A DNA stretch of 64,000 nt from Pseudorhizobium pelagicum (GCA_000722615.1 JOKI01000005.1:62001-126000); one strand, 5' to 3'. Shown: positions 9,632 to 19,475, counted from the first letter of the stretch. Numbers and translations: made by a program. Notes: generated by a model from the sequence alone, not told the origin.

Positions 9632-11977
9632 TTACTGCCGCGGCAGAGAGTAGGCGATCACATAATCGCCCGGCTTGGTGCCGACCGAACCGTGTCCGCC
9701 GGCAACCATCACCACGAACTGGCGACCATCTTCCACGGCGTAGGTCATGGGTGTTGCCTGCCCCCCGGCCGGAAGACGGCTTTCCCACAGCTGCTCTCCG
9801 GTGGTGAGGTTATAGGCGCGCAGGTAGTTGTCGACGGCCGCACCGAGGAAGGCCACGCCACCCTTGGTGATCATCGGACCGCCGATCCCGGGCACGCCGA
9901 GCTTGAAAGGCAGCGGCAGCGGAGTCATGTCGTAGACGGTGCCGTTCTTCTGCTTGTAGGCGATCTCGCCGGTGCGCAGGTCGGCCCCGGCGACGTAACC
10001 CCATGGCGGGGCCTGGCAGGGGATCTGCAGCGGGCCGAGGAATGGCCCCATCTCCACGGCATAGGGTGCGCCTTCGTTCTGGTTGACGCCCTGCTCCGAG
10101 CCCGTCTGCCCCTCTTCACGCGCCGGCACTTCCGCGCGCGGGATGAGCCTTGAGGTGAAGGCGAGATAGGTTGGCATGCCGAACATCACCATCCGCTCGG
10201 GATCGACGGCAACCGAACCCCAGTTGAAGGTGCCGAAGTTGCCCGGATAGACCAGCGTCCCTTCAAGCGACGGCGGCGTGTACATGCCGTCGTACTTCAG
10301 CTGCTTCAACCGGATGCGGCAGACCATCTGGTCGAACATGGTCACGCCCCACATGTCGCGGCCCTCGAGCCGCTCGGGGCGGAACGTCAGCGCCGTGACT
10401 GGCTGGGTCGGGGATGTGAAGTCTTCGGGAATGGCGCCGCCCGGGGCCGGCTGCTCCGTGATCGGGAGGAGCGGATTGCCGTTGCGGCGATCGAGAACGT
10501 AGATGTCGCCCTGCTTCGTCGGCCCCACCAGCGCCGGCACGGAGGTTCCATCGTCCTGCGTCAGGTCGAGAAGAACCGGCTGGGCTGGAACGTCCATGTC
10601 CCAGAGGTCGTGGTGGACCGTCTGCTGGACCCAGCGGTCCGCCCCGGTGTTAATGTCGAGGGCAACGATCGACGAGGAATACTTCTCGACGGCTTCGCTG
10701 CGTCCCATCCCGAGCTGGTCGGGGACCTGGTTGCCCAGCGGGATGTAGACGAGCCCCAGATCCTCGTCGACGCTGAAGATCGACCAGCTGTTCGGGGAGT
10801 TGGCGCTATAGGTTTCCCCCTCGGGAAGCGGTTCGGTCTGCGTCGGATTGCCGGAATCCCAGTTCCAGACGAGCTCGCCGGTGTTCACGTCGAAGGCGCG
10901 GATCACGCCCGAAGGCGAACGGATCGAATAGTTGTCGTTGACCGCACCGCCGATGATGATCTTGCCGGCAGCGATGACCGGTGGCGAGGTGGAGTAGTAG
11001 TAGCCAGCCGGGTTGTACGGCATCTTGGCTTCGAGCTGCAGCGTTCCCTGGTCCGCAAACGAGGTGCATACCTCGCCGTTCGTCGCATCCAGAGCGATGA
11101 GACGGGCGTCGGAGGTAGGCAGGTAGACACGCTGTGCGCAAGCGGCACCTGGCTGTGCAGCAGTATCCACGTAATAGGTTACGCCACGGCAGGTCTGATG
11201 CTGGCGATCCGGGTTCAGACCGGCATTGGGATCGAACTTCCACTGCTCCTCGCCCGTCGTCGCGTTGACGGAGATGGCCCAGTTGTGCGGCGTGCAGAGA
11301 TAGAGGCTGTTGCCGACCTTGAGCGGTGTCACCTGGTAGGTCGTCTCGCCGACGTCCTCCGGAAGCTTCACGTCGCCCGTCTGATAGCGCCAGACTTCTT
11401 CGAGCTCGTCAACGTTTTCGACGTTGACCTGATCGAGCGGCGAATAGCGCTGACCGAATGGCGTGCGACCATACTGGTGCCATTCACCCGGCGGCACATT
11501 GCCCCCGAGGTTCGGCGCAGCAGCAACCTGCTCCTCCGACAGCTGGCCTTCCAGATCGGTGCTGTTGGTGAACATGGAAATGACGGCGACCAGCACGGAA
11601 ATGCCAAGCACGACAGCCAGGGGAGTTGCACTGGCTGAGTAGCGCGCGCCCGTCGGGCTTTGGAAGCCGAGCGGCTTGCGGATCCAGGGCGTCAGCATCC
11701 AGAGGCCGAGCACGATGACGACGCCGCCGCGCGGGCCGAGCTGCCACCAGTCGAGACCGACTTCCCATACGGCCCAGATGAGGGAGCCGATGACAACAAT
11801 TGCGTAAACCAAGAGAGCGGCAGACTGGCGCATGTACAGCAGCACTGCTGTTGCGAGAAAACCGATCCCCGCCAAAAGATAGTAGGCGCTGCCGCCAAGC
11901 ATCAGCAGCTGCGTACCGCCCGCCCCCAGCGCAATGCCGATGAGAGCGAACAATATCGCCGTAATCATAATAGCCAT
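9632..11977 (-). CDS. gcd: Membrane-bound PQQ-dependent (quinoprotein) glucose dehydrogenase
   Basis: Oxidises D-glucose to gluconolactone in the periplasm and passes electrons to ubiquinone. About 781 residues, close to E. coli Gcd. The N-terminus has five hydrophobic segments (to about residue 125), followed by the eight-bladed PQQ propeller with repeats such as TPLKVGNSLYLCTPHNWAIS, EVWRYQTGDVK and VTMFDQMVCRI. The TTG at 12055 would add 26 polar residues. ATG 11977 has AGGA 9 nt upstream and begins at the first membrane helix, so it is chosen. A strong GGAAC-N16-CGTT element lies about 60 nt upstream. No PQQ biosynthesis genes are in the window. Confidence 0.93.
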   Translation of the reverse strand: MAIMITAILFALIGIALGAGGTQLLMLGGSAYYLLAGIGFLATAVLLYMRQSAALLVYAIVVIGSLIWAVWEVGLDWWQLGPRGGVVIVLGLWMLTPWIRKPLGFQSPTGARYSASATPLAVVLGISVLVAVISMFTNSTDLEGQLSEEQVAAAPNLGGNVPPGEWHQYGRTPFGQRYSPLDQVNVENVDELEEVWRYQTGDVKLPEDVGETTYQVTPLKVGNSLYLCTPHNWAISVNATTGEEQWKFDPNAGLNPDRQHQTCRGVTYYVDTAAQPGAACAQRVYLPTSDARLIALDATNGEVCTSFADQGTLQLEAKMPYNPAGYYYSTSPPVIAAGKIIIGGAVNDNYSIRSPSGVIRAFDVNTGELVWNWDSGNPTQTEPLPEGETYSANSPNSWSIFSVDEDLGLVYIPLGNQVPDQLGMGRSEAVEKYSSSIVALDINTGADRWVQQTVHHDLWDMDVPAQPVLLDLTQDDGTSVPALVGPTKQGDIYVLDRRNGNPLLPITEQPAPGGAIPEDFTSPTQPVTALTFRPERLEGRDMWGVTMFDQMVCRIRLKQLKYDGMYTPPSLEGTLVYPGNFGTFNWGSVAVDPERMVMFGMPTYLAFTSRLIPRAEVPAREEGQTGSEQGVNQNEGAPYAVEMGPFLGPLQIPCQAPPWGYVAGADLRTGEIAYKQKNGTVYDMTPLPLPFKLGVPGIGGPMITKGGVAFLGAAVDNYLRAYNLTTGEQLWESRLPAGGQATPMTYAVEDGRQFVVMVAGGHGSVGTKPGDYVIAYSLPRQ

Positions 11978-12042
11978 TGATAAAAATCCTGTTCCGGCTT
12001 CAGTCACAGGGCGCAGCTCAAGGCCACGCTCCCCCATTCCGA

Positions 12043-12067
12043 AACGCCGAAGCAAAACAAAGGTTCC
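12043..12067 (-). promoter_or_regulatory. EcfG-type promoter for gcd
   Basis: On the minus strand GGAAC (12067-12063), 16 nt, CGTT (12046-12043). The gcd ATG is about 60 nt downstream of the predicted start point. It is divergent to the GST promoter. Confidence 0.6.
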
Positions 12068-12102
12068 ACGTCAACGATCAATTTCTGCAATGCCGTACAA
12101 CT

Positions 12103-12127
12103 GGAACCAAGCCAGAAAGAGAAGGTT
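12103..12127 (+). promoter_or_regulatory. EcfG-type promoter candidate for the GST gene
   Basis: GGAAC (12103-12107), 16 nt, GGTT. It leaves a leader of roughly 115 nt before the GTG at 12247. Confidence 0.45.
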
Positions 12128-12246
12128 GTGCAGCAGTCGGCAATTTGGGCGACGGCCTTCCGTATCGAGCCTTGTCAGGAAGACGGCGATTGACCGACAA
12201 CCTCTGCCGGATGTCCATAAGATGATTTAGCTGGAAAAGGTGACAC

Positions 12247-12969
12247 GTGAGCTACGAACTTTATTATTGGGACGGCATTCAGGGCCGTGGCGAATTCGTG
12301 CGGCTGGCATTGGAAGACGCTGGCGCCGAGTATCAGGATGTCGCGCGCATGAGTGGCGGCAGCAGCAAGATAGCGGCATTCCTGGAGGGACGGAACGGCC
12401 ACCAGAGGCCCTTCGCGCCGCCGTTTTTGAAGGACGGCGATATTGTCGTATCCCATGTTGCCAATATTCTCGCCTACCTGGGTCCCCGGCTGGATCTCGT
12501 GCCTGCCGGAGAAGCCGAACGCATCTTTGCACACGGACTGCAACTCACGATCACCGATTTCGTCACCGAGATCCACGACACCCATCACCCGCTCGGCATC
12601 GACGACTACTACGAGGACCAGAAGGACGAGGCCAAGGCCCGCAGCAGCCGTTTCCTGTCGTCGCGGCTGCCGAAGTTCATGAGCTACTTCGAAGCCGTCC
12701 TCTCCGCCAATCCCACCGGCACGGCGCATGCCGTCGGCAGCCGCGCGAGCTATGTTGACCTGTCACTGTTCCAGGTCATGGAGGGACTGAGATATGCTTT
12801 CCCGAACACGATGAAGCACTTCGAGGAGGAAATCCCGCTCCTCGTTTCGCTCCACGGCAGAATTGGCGAACGCGCCGGAATCCGTAACTATTTGGCGTCG
12901 GAGCGGCGGATACCGTTCAATGAAATGGGAATATTCCGGCATTATCCGGAGCTGGATCAGCGGGACTGA
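12247..12969 (+). CDS. Glutathione S-transferase family protein
   Basis: 240 residues. The N-terminal thioredoxin-like domain begins SYELYYWDGIQGRGEFVRLA, with the catalytic-type Tyr/Ser region and the cis-Pro turn (APPFLKDGDIVVSHVANILAY) of GSTs. A helical C-terminal domain follows. The GTG start at 12247 is preceded by AAAAGG. The substrate is unknown; the subgroup resembles sigma/alpha-like GSTs involved in detoxification. Placement beside stress genes and a GGAAC-type promoter suggests a role in oxidative or chemical stress. Confidence 0.85.
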   Translation: MSYELYYWDGIQGRGEFVRLALEDAGAEYQDVARMSGGSSKIAAFLEGRNGHQRPFAPPFLKDGDIVVSHVANILAYLGPRLDLVPAGEAERIFAHGLQLTITDFVTEIHDTHHPLGIDDYYEDQKDEAKARSSRFLSSRLPKFMSYFEAVLSANPTGTAHAVGSRASYVDLSLFQVMEGLRYAFPNTMKHFEEEIPLLVSLHGRIGERAGIRNYLASERRIPFNEMGIFRHYPELDQRD

Positions 12970-12990
12970 CGCCAGCTCCGGAACGCATCG

Positions 12991-13500
12991 CTATTCGATG
13001 ACGCCGCAGGCCAGTCTCTCGCCCGCGTCCCCGGAGGGTTGGCTCTCGTAATCATCGGCGCCGGCATGGACCATCAGCGCCTTGCCCTGGATGCCGTTCT
13101 CCGCATCATCCAGAGTGACGGAGGTGTTCAGCACCTGCGCCCGCATCGTGCCATCGGCTCCAACGTACTGGTTCGGCATATCGCCGGCATGCGGACCATT
13201 GGCTGATTTGTAGCCATGCTCCTTGTCGCCGGGGTTGAAGTGTCCCCCTGCAGATTCGTGACCGCTCGTGTGGTCGCAGCTCCCGGTTTCATGGACATGG
13301 AAGGCAACCCATTGGCTGGCAGGCAGCCCGCTGACTTCCACTTCGATCAGCACGCCCCCGGGAGCCTCCGTCAAAGTCGCGTTGCCGTTTTCAGAGCCAT
13401 CGGCTCCCACGAAACTGGCCGTTGCAGTGGTCGCGTCCTGCGCCATGGCAATGCCGCCGAAAAGGGCCGAGGCAATCATCGTTGAAGCTAGCAGTTTCAT
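12991..13500 (-). CDS. sodC: Cu/Zn superoxide dismutase, periplasmic
   Basis: A 169-residue precursor with a signal peptide (LLASTMIASALFGGIAMAQ). The metal ligands are visible in HVHETGSC, GGHFNP and LMVHAGADDY, and the structural disulfide can form between GSC and LACGVIE. ATG 13500 has a perfect AAGGAGG 6 nt upstream; an upstream in-frame ATG at 13548 overlaps the sigma gene and is less likely. It lies 28 bp after the ECF sigma gene on the same strand, so it should be co-transcribed from the sigma promoter. It removes superoxide in the periplasm. Confidence 0.93.
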   Translation of the reverse strand: MKLLASTMIASALFGGIAMAQDATTATASFVGADGSENGNATLTEAPGGVLIEVEVSGLPASQWVAFHVHETGSCDHTSGHESAGGHFNPGDKEHGYKSANGPHAGDMPNQYVGADGTMRAQVLNTSVTLDDAENGIQGKALMVHAGADDYESQPSGDAGERLACGVIE

Positions 13501-13528
13501 GGGTTTCCTCCTTGGTCTCTGGGGTGGT

Positions 13529-14035
13529 TCAGGCAACGTCTTCACCAAGCTCCTGCAGGATCTGGTGACGGGCCCTGTTCAGACGGCTCTTGATGGTACC
13601 GACGGCGCAATCGCAGATCTCCGCCGCGGCCTCGTAGCTTTCGCCGAGGATGGCGACCAGCGTCAGCACCTCGCGATAATGCGGCGGCAGCTTCTGCAGC
13701 GCCCGCGCCACTTCCTGGGCGCGCACGCTCATCTCCTGCGTTGCCGGCATCGGCGTATCGCCCGACACGGCCTCCTCCGACCCAGGCGCTTCTCGTCCGA
13801 GCACCTTGGAGCGCGTATAGAAGGTGTTGCGCATGATCGTGAACAGCCACGACTTGAGCTTTGTACCAGGCTCAAACTTGTCGAGATTGGCGAGGCCCTT
13901 CATCAGGGTTTCCTGCACCAGATCGTCGGCGTCCGTCGGGTTCCTGCAGAAAGTGCGGGCAAACGCGCGAAGCGCGGGAATGAGCCTCACTATGTCTGCG
14001 CGTGCAGGATCACGGTTCAGCTGGGAATCGGGCAC
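13529..14035 (-). CDS. ECF sigma factor, EcfG-like
   Basis: 168 residues. Region 2 is PALRAFARTFCRNPTDADDL, then VQETLMKGLANLDKFEPGTK and LKSWLFTIMRNTFYT. Region 4 is LPPHYREVLTLVAILGESYE, then AAAEICDCAVGTIKSRLNRA. The ICxCAVGTIKSR signature is typical of the alphaproteobacterial EcfG (general stress) clade and close relatives. GTG 14035 follows GGAGAGGTAGG. It has no linked anti-sigma gene of its own, but a NepR-like gene lies 4.9 kb away. Its promoter is itself of the GGAAC-N17-CGTT type, consistent with autoregulation or control by a master EcfG. Co-transcribed with sodC. It may be a paralogue of the main RpoE2/EcfG. Confidence 0.88.
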   Translation of the reverse strand: MPDSQLNRDPARADIVRLIPALRAFARTFCRNPTDADDLVQETLMKGLANLDKFEPGTKLKSWLFTIMRNTFYTRSKVLGREAPGSEEAVSGDTPMPATQEMSVRAQEVARALQKLPPHYREVLTLVAILGESYEAAAEICDCAVGTIKSRLNRARHQILQELGEDVA

Positions 14036-14078
14036 CGTTGCCTACCTCTCCAAGTCGATGGCGGGAATGACGGTGGCA

Positions 14079-14104
14079 AACGCACGCTTCTCATCTTTGG
14101 TTCC
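14079..14104 (-). promoter_or_regulatory. EcfG-type promoter for the ECF sigma-sodC operon
   Basis: On the minus strand GGAAC (14104-14100), 17 nt, CGTT (14082-14079), about 40 nt before the sigma start codon. Divergent to the ku1-ligD promoter. Confidence 0.65.
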
Positions 14105-14154
14105 GCTAAGATAATAGAGTTGTTCACCGTAAGTCAGTCGGCAACGGGTGCTGC

Positions 14155-14180
14155 GGAACAAAGTTCCCCCAGCCCCTGTT
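14155..14180 (+). promoter_or_regulatory. EcfG-type promoter for ku1-ligD
   Basis: GGAAC (14155-14159), 17 nt, TGTT (14177-14180). The GTG of ku1 is 27 nt downstream with GAGGAG at optimal spacing between. Confidence 0.6.
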
Positions 14181-14206
14181 GATAGGGCTTTCGAGGAGTA
14201 TGAGCC

Positions 14207-15082
14207 GTGGCACCGCGTGCAAACTGGAAGGGCTATCTGAAGGTTGGTGAACTGAGCTGCCAGGTGGCGCTGTTCACGGCGGCGTCGACGTCGGATCGCG
14301 TCAGCTTTCACATCATCAACCGCGAAACCGGCAATCGCGTCCATCGCCAGATGGTCGACGCCGACACCGGGCACGAGGTCGAGAAGGACGACATCGTCAA
14401 GGGCTACGAGGTGGCAAGCGGCGAATACGTCATCCTGGAGCCGGATGAAGTGAAGGCCGCCGTTCCCCAGAGCGACAAGACGCTCGAGATGGAGACCTTC
14501 ATCTCCTGCGGCGATGTCGACACCATCTTCCTCGACCGCCCCTACTATCTCGCGCCCGTCGACAAGGCATCCGCCGAAGTCTTCAACCTGATCCGCAACG
14601 GACTGGAGCAGAAGAGCGTCGCGGCGCTGGCGAGAACCGTCCTCTTCCGGCGGCTGCGCACCCTGCTGATCCGGCCGAGTGAAGACGGGTTGATCGCCAG
14701 CACGCTGAACTATGACCATGAGGTTCGACCGGCCAAGGAGATCTTTTCGGACATTGCCGAGTTCAAGATCGAAGGCGAAATGCTCGATCTGGCCGAACAC
14801 ATCATCAAGACCAAGCGCGGCGAGTTTGATCCGACCGAATTCGACGACCGCTATGAGGACGCACTGGCGGAGCTGATCAAGGCGAAGATCGAAGGCCGCA
14901 AGCCGCCGAAGAAGCCGAAGCCGGCGGAAAAGAAGGTTTCCAACCTGCTGGATGCGCTGCGCGAAAGCGCCGGCTCCGGCGCGTCGAGCGGCAAGAAGGC
15001 AGCAACCACCAAGAAGGCCACCGCCGCCAAGAAGCCTGTCCGCAAGGCGAAGTCCCCTGCTCCGCAACGTAAGGCCGGCTGA
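14207..15082 (+). CDS. ku: Non-homologous end joining protein Ku (first copy)
   Basis: 291 residues. The bacterial Ku core starts APRANWKGYLKVGELSCQVA and includes RVSFHIINRETGNRV, GHEVEKDDIVKGYE and FLDRPYYLAP. A Lys/Ala-rich tail (about 240-291: KPPKKPKPAEKK, KKAATTKKATAAKKP) is the usual DNA-binding extension. The GTG start is set by GAGGAG 8 nt upstream. The homodimer rings DNA ends and recruits LigD, whose gene starts 3 bp after the Ku stop. A second Ku lies on the other side of ligD on the opposite strand. Confidence 0.96.
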   Translation: MAPRANWKGYLKVGELSCQVALFTAASTSDRVSFHIINRETGNRVHRQMVDADTGHEVEKDDIVKGYEVASGEYVILEPDEVKAAVPQSDKTLEMETFISCGDVDTIFLDRPYYLAPVDKASAEVFNLIRNGLEQKSVAALARTVLFRRLRTLLIRPSEDGLIASTLNYDHEVRPAKEIFSDIAEFKIEGEMLDLAEHIIKTKRGEFDPTEFDDRYEDALAELIKAKIEGRKPPKKPKPAEKKVSNLLDALRESAGSGASSGKKAATTKKATAAKKPVRKAKSPAPQRKAG

Positions 15083-15084
15083 CC

Positions 15085-17637
15085 ATGGCGCTGGAGAGCT
15101 ACAACGAAAAGCGCAACTTCGAGGCTTCGCCCGAACCGAAAGGCAAAAAGGCGAAGGCCGGCGGCAACAGCTTTGCCATCCAGAAACACGCGGCACGCCG
15201 GCTGCACTACGACTTCCGCCTCGAGATGGACGGCGTTCTGAAGAGTTGGGCCGTTACCCGGGGCCTGAGCCTCGTGCCGGGCGAAAAACGCCTTGCGGTT
15301 CATGTGGAGGACCACCCGCTCGACTACGGCGGCTTCGAGGGCACCATTCCAGACGGCAACTACGGTGCAGGCGCCGTGCTTCTCTGGGACCGCGGAACTT
15401 GGCAGCCGATCGGAGATCCGCACAAGGCCTATGCAAAAGGCCATATGGAGTTTGAGCTGAAGGGCGAGAAGCTGGAGGGCCGCTGGCATCTGGTGCGAAT
15501 GGCAAACCGCCGTGGCGAAAAGCGAGAGAACTGGCTGCTGATCAAGAGCGAGGACGAATTTGCCCGCGCGGAAGGCGACAAGGATATTCTGACGGAGATG
15601 CCGCAATCGGTAATGAGCGGCCGGGTTATCGAGGAGCTTCAGGGCAAGAAGCCGCCCAGACCCCGCAAAAAGGCAGCAATGCAAAAGTCGGATGCGGTAC
15701 CCGCCGACCAACCACCAAGCGGAACCGCCCCCGGGCAACCCGCCAAGGTCAAGGTCCCCAAGGCCAAAGGCGCAAAACAGGCGCCTTTCCCGAATTTCAT
15801 TCCGCCCCAGCTGGCGACGCTGGTCAGGGCGGCGCCGACGGGCAAGCGCTGGCTGCACGAGATCAAGCTCGACGGTTATCGGCTGCAGGCTCGTCTCCAG
15901 GACGGCAAGGTGAGCCTCCTGACACGCACCGGCCTCGACTGGACCCACAAGTTCGGCACGGACATCGTCCAGGCCGTGGAGAGCCTCCCTGCCAGGGACG
16001 CGGTCATCGATGGCGAGATCGTCGTCAACGGCGGCTCGGGGGCGAGCGATTTCTCGCTGCTGCAGCAGGACCTGAGCGAAGGTAGGAACGACCGCTTCGT
16101 CTTCTTCGCCTTCGATCTCCTCTACCTCGACGGCACGGACCTCACCCCTGCTCCGCTGGTGAAGCGCAAGGAGGCGCTGCAGGCCTTGCTGGCTGGAAGC
16201 GGCGAGCAGCTGCGCTACAGCGAGCATTTCACCGACGAGGGCGGCCTTGTGCTGAAGCACGCGTGCCGCCTCAGCCTGGAAGGCATCATCTCGAAGGTCG
16301 CGGATGCGCCCTATCGCAGCGGCCGAGGGCGCGACTGGGTCAAGTCGAAGTGTTCGGCGCGACAGGAGTTCGTGGTCGCCGGCTATGTCCCCTCCTCTGT
16401 CTCGAACAAGGCCATCGGCTCGCTGGTCATGGGGTATTACGAGGACGGAAAGCTCCAGCACGCCGGTCGGGTCGGCACCGGCTACAGCAACAAGGTGGCG
16501 CAGTCGCTCCTTCGCGAGCTCGACCCACTGAAGGTCGCCAAAAGCCCCTTCGACGAAAAGCTGACGGCGGTCGAGAAGAAGGACGTGGTATTCCTGAAGC
16601 CCGAACGGGTGGCGGAGGTCGAGTTTCGCGGCTGGACGGCGGATTCCCATATCCGCCATGCGGCCTTTCGCGGTCTCCGGGACGACAAGGACGCCAAGGA
16701 TGTCGTGCGCGAGGGAGGTCCGATGAAGACGGCGGACGAGCATGCCGAGCAGCCGGCCACGCGAACGGTGACGCTGACCCATCCCGATCGGGTCTACTGG
16801 CCGGATGCCGGCGTCACCAAGGCCGGACTCGCCGACTACTATGTCCAGGTCTGGCGTCGGATGGCGCCTTTCGTGGTCAACCGACCCCTTTCGCTGGTCC
16901 GCGGGCCCGATGGTGTGGGCAAGCAGTTGTTCTTCCAGAAGCACGCCTGGAAAGGCATGAACAAGAAGATCCTGACGGCCGAGGATCCGGCAAGCCCCGA
17001 CGAACCGGATGTCATCATCCGCGACCTGGATGGGTTGCTCGGCCTCGTGCAGGGCGGAACGCTGGAAATCCATCCCTGGGGCTCCACCGTCGACGACTGG
17101 GAAAAGCCGGACATGGTCAATATCGACCTCGATCCGGGTGAAGGGACCAACTGGCAGGACGTAATAGCCGCCGCTCACGAGGTGCACGAACGCTTCGAGG
17201 CGCTGGGTCTCGTCGGCTTCGTGAAAACCTCCGGCGGCAAGGGCGTCCATGTGGTGGCGCCCGTGAAGCCGAAGGCGGAGTGGCCGGACGTGAAGGCGGC
17301 GATGAAGGCGCTTGCCGACAGCATGGCGGGCGACAGCCCCGATCGCTACGTCTCGACCATCACCAAGTCGAAGCGCAAGGGCAAGATCCTGATCGACTAC
17401 CTGCGCAATGGACGCGGCGCCACGGCGGTTGCGCCCTATTCCACCCGCGCCCGCGCCGGTGCACCGGTTTCCATGCCTATCGCCTGGGAGGAGCTGACCG
17501 ACGCCATCGGTCCCGCCTATTTCACGGTCAACAATGCGCCGGCCCGCCTCGAGCGGCAGGCAAGCGACCCATGGGAAGATTTTCGCAAGGCAGAGGCCGA
17601 GCTGAATGTCGCCGCCCGCAGCAAGCGCAAGAGGTAG
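15085..17637 (+). CDS. ligD: Multifunctional ATP-dependent DNA ligase D (PE-LIG-POL)
   Basis: 850 residues with three activities in the Pseudomonas-type order. The N-terminal 3'-phosphoesterase (about 1-165) has RRLHYDFRLEMDG and the GNYGAG loop. The central ligase has the adenylation motif EIKLDGYR with Lys 261 and IDGEIV. The C-terminal polymerase/primase (about 560-850) has the metal-binding pair in NIDLDPGEG (Asp 681 and Asp 683) and KTSGGKGVHVV. A Lys/Pro-rich linker joins PE and LIG. It seals double-strand breaks held by Ku. It is co-transcribed with ku1 and so probably stress-induced. Confidence 0.96.
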   Translation: MALESYNEKRNFEASPEPKGKKAKAGGNSFAIQKHAARRLHYDFRLEMDGVLKSWAVTRGLSLVPGEKRLAVHVEDHPLDYGGFEGTIPDGNYGAGAVLLWDRGTWQPIGDPHKAYAKGHMEFELKGEKLEGRWHLVRMANRRGEKRENWLLIKSEDEFARAEGDKDILTEMPQSVMSGRVIEELQGKKPPRPRKKAAMQKSDAVPADQPPSGTAPGQPAKVKVPKAKGAKQAPFPNFIPPQLATLVRAAPTGKRWLHEIKLDGYRLQARLQDGKVSLLTRTGLDWTHKFGTDIVQAVESLPARDAVIDGEIVVNGGSGASDFSLLQQDLSEGRNDRFVFFAFDLLYLDGTDLTPAPLVKRKEALQALLAGSGEQLRYSEHFTDEGGLVLKHACRLSLEGIISKVADAPYRSGRGRDWVKSKCSARQEFVVAGYVPSSVSNKAIGSLVMGYYEDGKLQHAGRVGTGYSNKVAQSLLRELDPLKVAKSPFDEKLTAVEKKDVVFLKPERVAEVEFRGWTADSHIRHAAFRGLRDDKDAKDVVREGGPMKTADEHAEQPATRTVTLTHPDRVYWPDAGVTKAGLADYYVQVWRRMAPFVVNRPLSLVRGPDGVGKQLFFQKHAWKGMNKKILTAEDPASPDEPDVIIRDLDGLLGLVQGGTLEIHPWGSTVDDWEKPDMVNIDLDPGEGTNWQDVIAAAHEVHERFEALGLVGFVKTSGGKGVHVVAPVKPKAEWPDVKAAMKALADSMAGDSPDRYVSTITKSKRKGKILIDYLRNGRGATAVAPYSTRARAGAPVSMPIAWEELTDAIGPAYFTVNNAPARLERQASDPWEDFRKAEAELNVAARSKRKR

Positions 17638-17639
17638 CG

Positions 17640-18762
<1,123 letters not shown>

Positions 18763-18784
18763 GAACACGCTCGTTTCGACAAAA

Positions 18785-18821
18785 AAGGGTGGGTGCATTT
18801 TGCGCCCACCCTTCGTTTTTT
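18785..18821 (+). terminator. Rho-independent terminator of the small acidic protein gene
   Basis: A 12-bp stem (18785-18796 with 18802-18813, one G-T wobble) with a 5-nt loop, followed by CG and a run of six T at 18816-18821. The upstream A run makes it potentially bidirectional. Confidence 0.85.
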
Positions 18822-18907
18822 GCCACCCATGACTTTTTCGGGATTTCCGAAGTTCCCCGACTTGCTGTATGGAGGCTATGTAAAGTCGGACAGCACGAGG
18901 GTAGACG

Positions 18908-19117
18908 ATGGCCTATACTACGTCGTCAGAGGTCAGGATGACGAAGAAGATCGAGAATGACGCAGAGGTCGACGTTCGCTTCGGACGGCGCGTCAATCGT
19001 GAAGTCTCTGTCCTGCTGAGCGAAATCGAAAAAGAGCCGGTGCCGGACCGACTTCTGCAACTGGCGCAGGAACTGCAAAAGGCTCTCTCGGACAAGTTTC
19101 CGGCCCAGAACTCCTGA
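18908..19117 (+). CDS. Small NepR-like protein (putative anti-sigma factor)
   Basis: 69 residues. The central part, VSVLLSEIEKEPVPDRLLQL followed by AQELQKAL, matches the core of NepR, the anti-sigma factor that holds EcfG until PhyR-P displaces it (consensus L..LY..., EPVPDR(F/L)L.LL..L). The charged N-terminus resembles the disordered NepR arms. An alternative ATG at 18938 is also preceded by AGAGG. The canonical nepR is normally next to ecfG and phyR; here it stands alone among stress genes, so it is probably a paralogue or a NepR-related small protein. I saw no GGAAC promoter before it. The family assignment rests on motif recognition only. Confidence 0.6.
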   Translation: MAYTTSSEVRMTKKIENDAEVDVRFGRRVNREVSVLLSEIEKEPVPDRLLQLAQELQKALSDKFPAQNS

Positions 19118-19450
19118 TCAGTCGAGCTGCGTCGACACAATCGTGTCCACCCTGACCTGCCCTTCGACCACACCTCGCTCGCCGGCGTTCGGATATTTTC
19201 CACTGTCGTCAAGAATGACCGTATAGAGCTTTTCGCTCCGGAATGGACTTGCCATGTCGGTGGACGTGCCCTCCGCCGGCAGTGCATCCACGTCGGTAAA
19301 ATCAAGCTCTGCGCTGTTGGCGACAAGCCGCGCATCACCGGTGCTCCTGGCGCGGACGATCACCTCGCCCTGCGGGGGGCGGTTTTCCCAATGCGGGTCG
19401 TCGGGCGACGCGATGGGAACCAGCCTGTAGATCTGCAATTCTTCCTGCAC
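19118..19450 (-). CDS. Conserved hypothetical protein, stress-promoter linked
   Basis: 110 residues from GTG 19450, soluble, mixed alpha/beta (IYRLVPIASPDDPHWENRPP, then GEVIVRARSTGDARLVANSA). I do not recognise a characterised family. ATG 19462 is possible, but GGAGG lies 5 nt before GTG 19450 and the predicted transcript starts near 19469, which favours the GTG. It is convergent with the NepR-like gene (adjacent stops) and divergent from the hydrolase, each side with its own GGAAC-type promoter. Confidence 0.75.
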   Translation of the reverse strand: MQEELQIYRLVPIASPDDPHWENRPPQGEVIVRARSTGDARLVANSAELDFTDVDALPAEGTSTDMASPFRSEKLYTVILDDSGKYPNAGERGVVEGQVRVDTIVSTQLD

Positions 19451-19475
19451 ATTCACCTCCATACTTCAGCGCTCA

